A DNA stretch of 64,000 bases from Actinomycetes bacterium (GTDB taxonomy: Bacteria > Actinomycetota > Acidimicrobiia > Acidimicrobiales > Bog-793), in contig JAKBPI010000004.1 of assembly GCA_021829645.1 (NCBI GenBank), forward strand, positions 1-64,000. The letters run 5' to 3'. Below, in pieces: positions 35,703 to 44,011 of this stretch (position 1 is its first letter; each line of letters opens with the position of its first letter). A program made the position numbers and the translations under genes. The notes under the pieces were generated by a model. The model saw only the letters and a list, made by a program, of their open reading frames with translations. It searched no databases and had not been told where the DNA came from.

Positions 35703-35929
35703 TTCTTGTCCTCCTTGACAAATATGACCGGCTGCCTTGCCGATATTTACAGGCCATCCTTAGCCCAAATCTGCTTACGTCATCTAGTTATTGTAATTTT
35801 CCAAATTGTCAAAAAAAATTATAAAAAATTTAGCAAATAGCATCACATACAGGAAAAAGTACAAGCTTTGTGCCGTTATGAGACTAAGTACTTGTAAATT
35901 ATTGCCTTTATTACAGAGGAAGAGATGCC
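35703..35929. promoter_or_regulatory. Divergent promoter region: flagellin and giant glycosyltransferase
   Basis: On the minus strand the flagellin leader has AAGGATGG (35753-35762) and the ribosome-binding site AAGGAGGA (35706-35716), both containing GGA as CsrA prefers. A TTGACA box is farther up, with no clear matching -10. On the plus strand CAAA (35719-35722), 16 bp, then GCCGATAT (35739-35746) resembles a sigma-28 promoter, facing the glycosyltransferase at 35930. A minus-strand TAAA, 13 bp, GCCGGTCA is a weaker sigma-28-like match. All are visual matches only. Confidence 0.4.
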
Positions 35930-38900
35930 GTGACACTGATCACCCTTTGCATGATAGTAAAAAATGAAGAAAACGAACTCCCCCTGGTGCTTTCATCCGC
36001 TAAGGAACTGGCGGATGAGATGGTCATCTACGATACCGGCTCTAGTGATAATTCAATTGTGATTGCTCGCCAATTCGGAGCCAAAGTAATAGAGGGATAC
36101 TGGGACGAAGACTTTTCACGGGCCAGAAATGAAGCTCTTGAGGATTGCCACGGGGATTGGATACTATGGCTGGATGCCGACGAAGCGATTCATGGCAATT
36201 TTGAGTTGGCTAGGAAAATACTAGCGGATGAAACAAAACTTGACGCGTTTTTGGTGCCCATAGAATCGGTGGAGTTACACGGAATAGGGACAGCGGCTGC
36301 TTTTCATGCCACTAGAGTATTCAGACGTTCTAAATGCCACTGGGTGGGACCTCTGCACGAACAGGTTACACTTCGCTCTAACGGTGACTTTCCTGCCGCA
36401 GTGTTTATGCCGCACTTACGTATACTGCATCGCGGTTATACAAATCTCAAGTGGAAGTCTAAAGACCTGACTAACAGAAACCTGACAATTGCCAAGAAAG
36501 CCCTTGACGATCCTACGGTGCCCCATGCCCGTGCGCTGTTTGACTACGGGAGAACCATGACGCAGGGGGAAGATCCACTGTCTGCTGTACCTATTTTGGA
36601 AGAAGCCGCTGAAACTACAGACTCCCCTACTATCAAAAGAGCTTCTTTTAGAATAATTTTTGAAGTGTACTTATCTCTCGCCATGCTTGACAAAGCAGAG
36701 GAAGTAATCGATATCTTACGCAAAGAATATAAAACAACTTACACTGTCGATTCACTTTATACCAAGCTTTTATTACAGAAAAAATCATATGAAGAATGTA
36801 TAAAAGTTGCAAATCGTATTCCCTATAGCGTAACAGACGACGATGGAGTGGAGATAGGCAGTTCCAATGTAGCCTGGATTAAATCACAAGCCCAAAACGC
36901 TCTTGGCAAACCGGGAGATGCTGCCGATACTCTATTGAATGTTTTGAGACAGCACGGCAAACTGGACGAGAACTTAAGAGTTTTGGTCGAGTATCTACAT
37001 GGTGCCGGACGTAGCGTAGAAGAAATCGCAGACTACACCCGAGAAGAATCAGTCAGCATTTTGGCAGCACTTGCCGGTGGGCTTAACATAGAAGATAGCG
37101 ATAAGATATTAGCAAAGCTGCTACTCCTCTATCCTAATAAAAAAGAACCGTTGGCAGCAATCACAAAGCGCCTTACGGCATTGCCGGTGGAACGACAAAT
37201 GTGGTGGTCAAATGAACTGCGTGTGCGCGGACTGAAAACACAGTGTCCGCTCATCGCCACATTGGGAGACTCCGATTTTGATACAGAAGTCAGGTTGACG
37301 GCGGGAGCGGCTGCCTATCTGGCATTTGCGGATAAACGTGCCGTACAAATGGGTGTAGCCGTCTATAGAGATATAGCCGATGATCAAAAGAAGACAATTT
37401 TTGAAAGCATCGCAGGGATCAGTCAAGAATACGCGTCACTTTTGTCTTTACAATCCTGTGCCGTCCACATAAGTTTTGAACCATGTGAGTGTCAAGGCTA
37501 TGAGCACTATATATATTCCAAGTGGTGCCTGGAAAAAGCCAATACCGCTCTCTCTCGTAAAAAAGACTTTGAAAGTTTTTTACGGTATGCAATTAAGAAA
37601 CCAACAGGTGGATTTTACGAAATCAAACTGGACTCTATCCTCTCCGGAGTTTCTCACTTGGAAGCCGGACGGGCAATTAAGATGCTTGCTGCGTTGCTAG
37701 CCGAAGACGGAGTATTGGATTTCAAAGTAACCAATTTATCTGTTGCTCTGCAGTCCATGACGGACGGAGATACTTTTGTAGCCAGAGCCGCACTATATGG
37801 TCATAAAAGGTATTCGTTAGAGAGACAGCACGCCTATATTCATGACGCATGGGATAAAGACGAGTTAGCTATCTATCTTGCAGCCTCCGGTTTAACGCTT
37901 TTATCCTGTATTGAGCAAAAAGATCTGTATATTAGGTGCAAAAAAAATAGATTCAGTCTTATTGAGAGTCACACAGATAAATTCGACACGTCATTGATTG
38001 TGATTCCGGGCAGAGATATTTCTGGAAGTGATTTTCTGGAATGGCTGGAGAGGCTCAACGGAAGCGGTGATTTGGATACGGTAGAAATAGTTGCCGTCAT
38101 TCCCGCCACTAACGTCAGCTTGACGCAGGCAATAGATGGACTTAGTGGCGATATCGTAAAAATATACTTTACTAACGAAACCGATTTTTCATCTTCTCTA
38201 GACGCGGCCGTAGAAAAAAGCAACGGAGAAAACATCATTTACTTAGAAACCGGTCTTTTGCCCTCTCCCGGATGGTTGGAAGGGTTCAAAACCGCTTTTT
38301 CTGCTCCCCAAATAGGTATGTTATCTTTGGCTGTTACGGATGAAGCCGGCATTATATTGAATGCCGGGTATAAAATGTTTTCTACGCCGGAAGGTACGTT
38401 AGAGAAAATTGCCGTCAAAGCTTACCTGGATGCCAAGAAGTCTCTTCAAGAGGAGACATCGGTTGATGCGGTCGGGTCACTGTGCTTCGGCTTGAAAAAG
38501 GAACTCTACCTAGAGAGTTCACCGATCTCTCCATTCTTACAAACCACCGACGCCATCGCTGACTTTTCGTTGCGTGTAAAAGACTTGGGATACCAAAATA
38601 AAGTTATCAAGAATTGTACTTTGATATCGAGTAATGCAGCGGATAGTAAGCAAAGTCACCATTCTTGTTATCCAAAAGATGGATCTGAAAACCTATTGAG
38701 AGAAGAATGGGGCGAATGCCTGCCTCAAAATCAAGAGAAGGAAACGCAAGGTATAACCGCTTCAAATCTTTTACCTAATACTACGATCTTGGAGCGAACA
38801 CTGAAGGTTATTCCGATGGCATCAGACGTTTCATACAACGGAATAAATTTGATAGGTGATTTTTCACGCGACATCACACAAAATCTTCTTTATTTAATCA

Positions 38901-39919
38901 AAGAAAGTGGATTTAGAGTATCGGGAATAGACTTTACCTACGATGGCATTAAAGCTCTGACGGAAGGACCGCTATTGCCGTATTATGTCAATCTTTTGTG
39001 TGTTCCGGGGTATCGATTGGTAGATTTGGTAGGCAATTTCGGAATGGATATAGCCTCTGAACGATACAACGTACTGTATTGGGACTGGCCGACGTCTGAA
39101 GTTAGCGACGAAGCGAGAAGCGAAACGTCAATGGTCTCAGAAGTTTGGGCACCTTCTAAGTTTGCCTACAGGGCTATAAAAAACGTTTCTCTGCGAAATG
39201 TTCAAATTGTCAGACCGCTTTCCAAGCATATACTGCAACCTGTCAATTCTGCGGAAGGTCCCGATAAGACAAAGTTTATTCATATCGTAAGATTGCGTGA
39301 AGGATGGGATACCGAAGAGGTCACAAGCAACGCCCTCTTTACGATCGAAGCTTTCAAAGCTGCATTCGAAAATACTTTGGATGTCAGGCTAGAAATCATA
39401 TTTACCGGTGTAGAAGACAAAGCGCTTTTTGCCCGTTGTCAGGAGTTGGCCAGCAAATCCGGGAATGTATCAGTTTCCTTTAGCAGTGATGCAGAGTTCA
39501 TCAGAACCCAGATAGCCACTTCGGGTTGTTATATTTCTCTGCATAAATCTTGTGCCTATGATCTGGATGTTATAACTGCTGTTGCCAATGGAGTGTTGGT
39601 CTTGGCAACGGATTATGGAGGAAGCAGGGACTTTCTTGATACAAGGAGTGCCGAAGTGCTGCCTTACCGGCAAAGCCACCTTGAATCTGCCATATTTCCT
39701 TTACCTGGTAACTCGCCTGTTGCTGAGTTGGAGACGGAAACTGTCGTGTCGGCATTGCGCAAAGTCAGAACAGATTACGAAAACGTATATCAAAAGACTT
39801 GGGTTGCCAGAAAAAATCTGAATAATCTCTATACCGCCAAACAGAGTATAAAAGTCATACAAGACCTCATGAAAAGGATCGGGAACAGCACTTTTGCCCG
39901 CAAGAGATCAGTTCTTTAG
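35930..39919 (+). CDS. Giant multi-module glycosyltransferase
   Basis: A 1329-residue cytoplasmic protein next to flagellin. Modules in order: a GT2 catalytic domain (about 1-230) with MIVKNEENELP and the metal motif LWLDADEAI; a TPR-like helical stretch (about 180-420); a methyltransferase-like half-domain (about 505-675) ending in the LYGHKRYS and LAIYLAASGL pattern; a GT2-like segment without a clear DxD (about 685-880; IPGRD, YLETGLLPSPGWLEGF); and a GT4-type C-terminal domain (about 965-1305) with VLATDYGGSRDFLD. GTG start with GAGGAAGAG before it. Flagellin glycosylation is the likely role; sugar and acceptor unknown. Confidence 0.8.
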   Translation: MTLITLCMIVKNEENELPLVLSSAKELADEMVIYDTGSSDNSIVIARQFGAKVIEGYWDEDFSRARNEALEDCHGDWILWLDADEAIHGNFELARKILADETKLDAFLVPIESVELHGIGTAAAFHATRVFRRSKCHWVGPLHEQVTLRSNGDFPAAVFMPHLRILHRGYTNLKWKSKDLTNRNLTIAKKALDDPTVPHARALFDYGRTMTQGEDPLSAVPILEEAAETTDSPTIKRASFRIIFEVYLSLAMLDKAEEVIDILRKEYKTTYTVDSLYTKLLLQKKSYEECIKVANRIPYSVTDDDGVEIGSSNVAWIKSQAQNALGKPGDAADTLLNVLRQHGKLDENLRVLVEYLHGAGRSVEEIADYTREESVSILAALAGGLNIEDSDKILAKLLLLYPNKKEPLAAITKRLTALPVERQMWWSNELRVRGLKTQCPLIATLGDSDFDTEVRLTAGAAAYLAFADKRAVQMGVAVYRDIADDQKKTIFESIAGISQEYASLLSLQSCAVHISFEPCECQGYEHYIYSKWCLEKANTALSRKKDFESFLRYAIKKPTGGFYEIKLDSILSGVSHLEAGRAIKMLAALLAEDGVLDFKVTNLSVALQSMTDGDTFVARAALYGHKRYSLERQHAYIHDAWDKDELAIYLAASGLTLLSCIEQKDLYIRCKKNRFSLIESHTDKFDTSLIVIPGRDISGSDFLEWLERLNGSGDLDTVEIVAVIPATNVSLTQAIDGLSGDIVKIYFTNETDFSSSLDAAVEKSNGENIIYLETGLLPSPGWLEGFKTAFSAPQIGMLSLAVTDEAGIILNAGYKMFSTPEGTLEKIAVKAYLDAKKSLQEETSVDAVGSLCFGLKKELYLESSPISPFLQTTDAIADFSLRVKDLGYQNKVIKNCTLISSNAADSKQSHHSCYPKDGSENLLREEWGECLPQNQEKETQGITASNLLPNTTILERTLKVIPMASDVSYNGINLIGDFSRDITQNLLYLIKESGFRVSGIDFTYDGIKALTEGPLLPYYVNLLCVPGYRLVDLVGNFGMDIASERYNVLYWDWPTSEVSDEARSETSMVSEVWAPSKFAYRAIKNVSLRNVQIVRPLSKHILQPVNSAEGPDKTKFIHIVRLREGWDTEEVTSNALFTIEAFKAAFENTLDVRLEIIFTGVEDKALFARCQELASKSGNVSVSFSSDAEFIRTQIATSGCYISLHKSCAYDLDVITAVANGVLVLATDYGGSRDFLDTRSAEVLPYRQSHLESAIFPLPGNSPVAELETETVVSALRKVRTDYENVYQKTWVARKNLNNLYTAKQSIKVIQDLMKRIGNSTFARKRSVL

Positions 39920-40164
39920 GGAAAGTCAATGACTCGGAAAAAGCATACTTCTCGGTTGTAGTGAGAGTTGAAGGGTTGTAAAGGGTTATTAAATTGAACT
40001 TAACCGTTCAACGAGCGTTTTACCTGCTAGACAGATTGAGAAATGCGAGAGAAGGGAAAATTAGGAAATATTATAAAATATCACTAAAAGTAGTGTCAGA
40101 CTTACATAAAGTGATGATATACTAAACACTTGTAGTTGTTGTAAGAGCAAATACAATTCAGTAA

Positions 40165-40181
40165 GGAAGTTTTTTTCTTCC
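40165..40181 (+). promoter_or_regulatory. Hairpin upstream of fliA
   Basis: GGAAG pairs with CTTCC around seven T, 16 bp before the fliA start and just upstream of its ribosome-binding site AAAGGAG. A TATACT about 75 bp upstream of the start is a possible -10. The rest of the gap 39920-40164 (277 bp in total) holds no gene. Confidence 0.4.
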
Positions 40182-40196
40182 CTGACTAAAGGAGTC

Positions 40197-41072
40197 ATGA
40201 TGACCCCCAAAAGTGATATAAGAAGTGTTCACTTCAATGAGGTTGCTATCGTATGGTCAAAGTTCTTTGAGAATAGGGCCCAGGAACTGCGCAACAATCT
40301 AATTGTTACTTACCAATATCTTGTTATCGAAACGGTTAAGAGATTACCTAACTATGTGCTTTCATACTGGGAGTCTGAAGAACTGAAAAGTTTTGGTCAA
40401 GACGGATTGGTTAGAGCAATCACGCGCTGGGGAGGTCCTGATATTGATAAGTTTGAAAATTATGCTAAGCGCTGTATCAGAGGTGCAATTTTTGACGAAC
40501 TGAGAAGATTGGACTGGATGCCGCGCTCCACTCGACAAAGAGTCGTGGCTTACCGCAATACTTTTGACAGAATGCTTACAGAGCTTGGCCGTACTCCTAA
40601 ACCTCTTGAAGTGTGCAACGCCATGGGTCTCAATGATAAGCAATCTCGCGGTCTTCTCTCGCAAGTAGGCTCCTCACAGCTACTGCATTTGGAAGGTAGA
40701 TCAGGAAGTCAAACTGCCACAGACGAAACATTAATGGATCTGGTCGTCGACGAGAGTAACGAACCCGAGACCGTGATCATGTCTTTAGCCGACTCTGCGG
40801 CATTGGCAGCGGCAATAGCCATGCTGGGAGAAAGAGAGCAAAAGATTATCCACCTTTCTTTTGCCGGTGGAATGACCCAAGGTGAAATTGGTAAAATACT
40901 TGGTATAGGCGGTCCGAGAGTGTGCAAAATCCAAAGAAGCGCTTTAGAGAAATTACGGGTCACTCTTTCCGAGACTTATCTAGAGTCAAAAGCAATTTCC
41001 CACCAACACACTCCGCCGAACGCAGGCAAGGCATTGCACGATAACTCTGACTTTGCTCTGCAAACCGCATAG
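40197..41072 (+). CDS. fliA: Flagellar RNA polymerase sigma factor FliA (sigma-28)
   Basis: A 291-residue sigma-70-family protein of the FliA/WhiG/SigD group. Region 2: FGQDGLVRAITRW and the characteristic FENYAKRCIRGAIFDELRRLDWMPRS. Region 3: RVVAYRNTFDRMLTELGRTP. Region 4: LGEREQKIIHLSFAGGMTQGEIGKILGI. ATGATG start after AAAGGAGTC; either Met may be used. It is the likely driver of late flagellar genes. No FlgM-type anti-sigma gene was seen. Confidence 0.95.
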   Translation: MMTPKSDIRSVHFNEVAIVWSKFFENRAQELRNNLIVTYQYLVIETVKRLPNYVLSYWESEELKSFGQDGLVRAITRWGGPDIDKFENYAKRCIRGAIFDELRRLDWMPRSTRQRVVAYRNTFDRMLTELGRTPKPLEVCNAMGLNDKQSRGLLSQVGSSQLLHLEGRSGSQTATDETLMDLVVDESNEPETVIMSLADSAALAAAIAMLGEREQKIIHLSFAGGMTQGEIGKILGIGGPRVCKIQRSALEKLRVTLSETYLESKAISHQHTPPNAGKALHDNSDFALQTA

Positions 41073-41139
41073 CAGAACTACTAATAAACTTATGCCAAAT
41101 AATAACCTCGTGTTATAAAAGGTGGCAAGATGAGTAGTT

Positions 41140-41469
41140 ATGGAATCCCAAACAGAGCAGGCTATTCCTGTAATGCTTGTAACCGATACCAGAAAATCTC
41201 TTCAGTGGTATCGCGAACTTGGTTTTGAGGAGGAGTGGAGTCATTCAATCGGTAAAGGATTTCCTGTTTTAACTTCCCTAACTAGGGGGAACATAAGAAT
41301 ATTTCTATCCGAATATATAAACGGTATTCCTCCTAGATCTATTGTTTACCTCATGATTCACAAAGATACCGCTATTTCTTCCACCGGCAACACCAATAAT
41401 CCCGAAGAAGCATCGGAAATAACTTTGCATGATCCAGATGGCAACAGAATCAATATCAGATATCACTAA
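41140..41469 (+). CDS. VOC-superfamily (glyoxalase/bleomycin-resistance-like) protein
   Basis: A 109-residue single-VOC-module protein: AIPVMLVTDTRKSLQWYREL at the N-terminus, and EITLHDPDGNRINIRYH at the C-terminus, the typical last strand. Such proteins bind drugs or do small-molecule chemistry, usually as dimers. The substrate cannot be inferred. It ends 3 bp from the convergent coaE. Confidence 0.75.
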   Translation: MESQTEQAIPVMLVTDTRKSLQWYRELGFEEEWSHSIGKGFPVLTSLTRGNIRIFLSEYINGIPPRSIVYLMIHKDTAISSTGNTNNPEEASEITLHDPDGNRINIRYH

Positions 41470-41472
41470 TTT

Positions 41473-42114
41473 CTACTTGTCGGTACTTTTAGCCAATGAA
41501 CCATTTTCAAAATGTGTTTTTGTGATGGAGTTAAATACGTTGTGAGCCATTTGCTCTAAGAGATTTTTATCCCCTGAGTTGATAACGATAAAATCTCCGG
41601 ATCGTATTCTGGTTATGGACGACGACTGTATGGATATCCTATTTTTGATGTCATCTTCGGTCATTTTTCTGATTGAGCGCAACCTATCAACGGCTTGATC
41701 AACAGGTGTTTCGACAACTATCAATGCCTGTAAGTCGTAAAAATCCGCTGCCTTTGTCTCAATGAGGAGAGCTCCCTCGATGATCAGGAGGGGAACTTGT
41801 TGGGCACTAAGACTCTTGATATCTTCCAAAATTTTATTCCGGAGGTATGGATGCACTATGGATTCCAAGAGGAGTTTGCGATCGGGAGACAAAAAAGCAG
41901 CTGCTGCAAGTTTTTTGCGATCTATTACGGCATCTTGCGTAAGGATATGGTCGCCAAATGCCTTTACCAATCGGAACTGTAAATCTTTACTATATTTGAG
42001 TAATTCATGGGTAAGGGCATCGGCATCTATGACGGTCGCTCCGTTCTTGTGCAGATAAGAACAGAATAAAGACTTACCAGCTGCTATACCGCCCGTACAG
42101 CCAATTCGTATCAC
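41473..42114 (-). CDS. coaE: Dephospho-CoA kinase
   Basis: The last step of coenzyme A synthesis. P-loop GCTGGIAAGKS is at the N-terminus, VIDADALTH follows, and a LID-like R-rich stretch (DRLRSIRKMTEDDIKNRI) is in the C-terminal half. The GTG at 42114 is chosen since it gives the usual few residues before the P-loop; the longer frame to 42186 would run into the rpsA terminator. 213 residues from this start. In many actinobacteria it lies between rpsA and uvrB. Confidence 0.9.
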   Translation of the reverse strand: MIRIGCTGGIAAGKSLFCSYLHKNGATVIDADALTHELLKYSKDLQFRLVKAFGDHILTQDAVIDRKKLAAAAFLSPDRKLLLESIVHPYLRNKILEDIKSLSAQQVPLLIIEGALLIETKAADFYDLQALIVVETPVDQAVDRLRSIRKMTEDDIKNRISIQSSSITRIRSGDFIVINSGDKNLLEQMAHNVFNSITKTHFENGSLAKSTDK

Positions 42115-42178
42115 AAGAGAATCATAACGCAAATATTGTCTCAAGATGAGGATATGAAAGATGAGCGTCGTCGATGCT

Positions 42179-42220
42179 AAAAACAATGCGACTGAGCTCT
42201 TTCAAGATCTCAGTCGCATT
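42179..42220 (-). terminator. Intrinsic terminator of rpsA
   Basis: On the minus strand AATGCGACTGAG pairs perfectly with CTCAGTCGCATT across a 12-base loop (42185-42196 and 42209-42220), followed after one G by five T (42179-42183). It lies 23 bp downstream of the rpsA stop. The 12-bp stem and T-run make it a convincing Rho-independent terminator. Confidence 0.85.
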
Positions 42221-42243
42221 GGAAGATTGCAAGTCGCTATTCC

Positions 42244-43713
42244 CTATTCTGTGGCAGATTGAGGGCTTTCTGCTTCGGCGGATAAGCCGTGGGCTTGTAG
42301 CTCTTCGTTGACAAAGTCAGCCCATGCGGCTTGTGCTTCTGTTTCGGGTGTAAATTCCATGTTGGTGTAGCTGTAGAGTGCTCCGATGTAGTTGCCCTCT
42401 TCGTCGTAGGCGTGTTCGCCAAAGGCTTCACGGTATTCTTCAGCCACTACCCCACCTTCGGCAGCCTGCTTGATAGAAAGACTTATGCGTCTGCGTTGGA
42501 GATCGATGTCTATAATCTTCACCCACAGTTCTTCACCTGGTATGACGACTTGCTCTGGCAAATCTACATGGTGCACCGCCATTTCTGATATGTGCACCAA
42601 GCCTTCTATGCCATCTCCTACCTGTACGAATGCCCCAAAAGGAACCAACTTAGTAATTCTACCGTATACAAGTTCGCCGACTTGGTGCGCCATGGCAAAT
42701 TCGTTCCACGGATCAACCTGTGTGGCTTTTAGCGAAAGACTTATTCTCTCTTTTGAAAAGTCTACGTCAAGTACTTTCACTGTTACGTTATCTCCAACCG
42801 ATACTACCGATGCCGGATGATCTACGTGCTTCCAAGACAATTCCGATACGTGAATGAGTCCATCCATGCCTCCTAAGTCAACAAAGGCACCGAAGTTTAC
42901 AACTGATGAAATAACTCCTTGGCGCACCTCGCCTGGTTTCAAGTTGACCAAGAACTCCCCACGCTGCTCTTTTTGAGTCTCTTCTAGGAATGCTCTTCTG
43001 GATAGTACGACGTTATTACGAGTTTTTTCCAGTTCGATAACTTTACATTCCAATATGCGTCCCATGTAAGGCTGGAGGTCGCGTACACGTCGCAACTCTA
43101 TCAGGGAAGCAGGGAGGAAGCCCCTTAGTCCTATATCGACTATGAGACCGCCTTTGACTATTTCTATTACAGGTCCTCTGACAACCCCGTTAGCATCTTT
43201 AATTTTTTCTATTTCACCCCAGGCTTTTTCGTATTGGGCACGCTTTTTGGAGAGAATCAGGCGGCCCTCCTTGTCTTCTTTTTGCAAGACAAGGGCTTCA
43301 ATGTGGTCATTGAGCGAAACTATTTCATGTGGATGAATATCATTTCTGATAGAAAGTTCTTTGGCCGGGATAACCCCTTCTGATTTGAAACCTATATCGA
43401 GAAGCACCTCGTCACGGTCAACTTTGACCACTGTTCCAGAAACCAGATCGCCTTCTTCTAGGTCGATAATAGTTTTGGATATTGCTGCCTCAAAGTCCTC
43501 TTTATCTAAGTCATTTTCCGTTATTTGTCTGGGGACATACTGGTCATTTTCGTCGAAATGTCCCATCGGAAGAAGACTGTGAGGTCTTGTGGGTATTACT
43601 GTATCAGGGGGTGCGGAGTCTCCGATACGTGGTGTTGCCGGTATTGTGTTAGTCAGATCTGACATAGGGGTATTTTTTGCCTTAAGTATACTCTGGTCGT
43701 CAATGTAATTCAT
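42244..43713 (-). CDS. rpsA: 30S ribosomal protein S1
   Basis: A 489-residue S1 with four S1 RNA-binding domains, as in actinobacteria and firmicutes. They begin near residues 85 (GDLVSGTVVKVDRDEVLLDI), 175, 258 (GVISSVVNFGAFVDLGGMDG) and 345 (GRITKLVPFGAFVQVGDGIE). It loads mRNA on the 30S subunit. The start could be the ATG at 43713 or the internal ATG at 43665; neither has a strong ribosome-binding site. The acidic C-terminus is typical. The gap 43714-44011 (298 bp) shows no gene. Confidence 0.93.
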   Translation of the reverse strand: MNYIDDQSILKAKNTPMSDLTNTIPATPRIGDSAPPDTVIPTRPHSLLPMGHFDENDQYVPRQITENDLDKEDFEAAISKTIIDLEEGDLVSGTVVKVDRDEVLLDIGFKSEGVIPAKELSIRNDIHPHEIVSLNDHIEALVLQKEDKEGRLILSKKRAQYEKAWGEIEKIKDANGVVRGPVIEIVKGGLIVDIGLRGFLPASLIELRRVRDLQPYMGRILECKVIELEKTRNNVVLSRRAFLEETQKEQRGEFLVNLKPGEVRQGVISSVVNFGAFVDLGGMDGLIHVSELSWKHVDHPASVVSVGDNVTVKVLDVDFSKERISLSLKATQVDPWNEFAMAHQVGELVYGRITKLVPFGAFVQVGDGIEGLVHISEMAVHHVDLPEQVVIPGEELWVKIIDIDLQRRRISLSIKQAAEGGVVAEEYREAFGEHAYDEEGNYIGALYSYTNMEFTPETEAQAAWADFVNEELQAHGLSAEAESPQSATE

Positions 43714-44011
43714 TGCTACGCTGACAACAAACGGATATTATAAACAGGTATTTTTACTGTATCTTGGATTGAAATCAGCTTTTCCTGTGGTAGGTATTAT
43801 ATACCAAAGCACTGCGATGAATAAGAGTTTTTTCTTAGAAGATCAATTGCTCACCTTAGTCCTTTCCTGGAAAGTTTGGATAGTAATTGCCTAGAGGGTT
43901 ATTGTCAGGCATGGATTTGTGAAAGCAATCCCTATGTGTATACTTATAGACATGCATTGCTGCGGTTGGTAATCATATCTGTGTGCAAATGGTCATTTCG
44001 AACAGACAATT

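Noticed and set aside
42115-42186. N-terminal extension of CoaE
   Set aside because: The extension would overlap the rpsA terminator, and the P-loop is normally within the first dozen residues.
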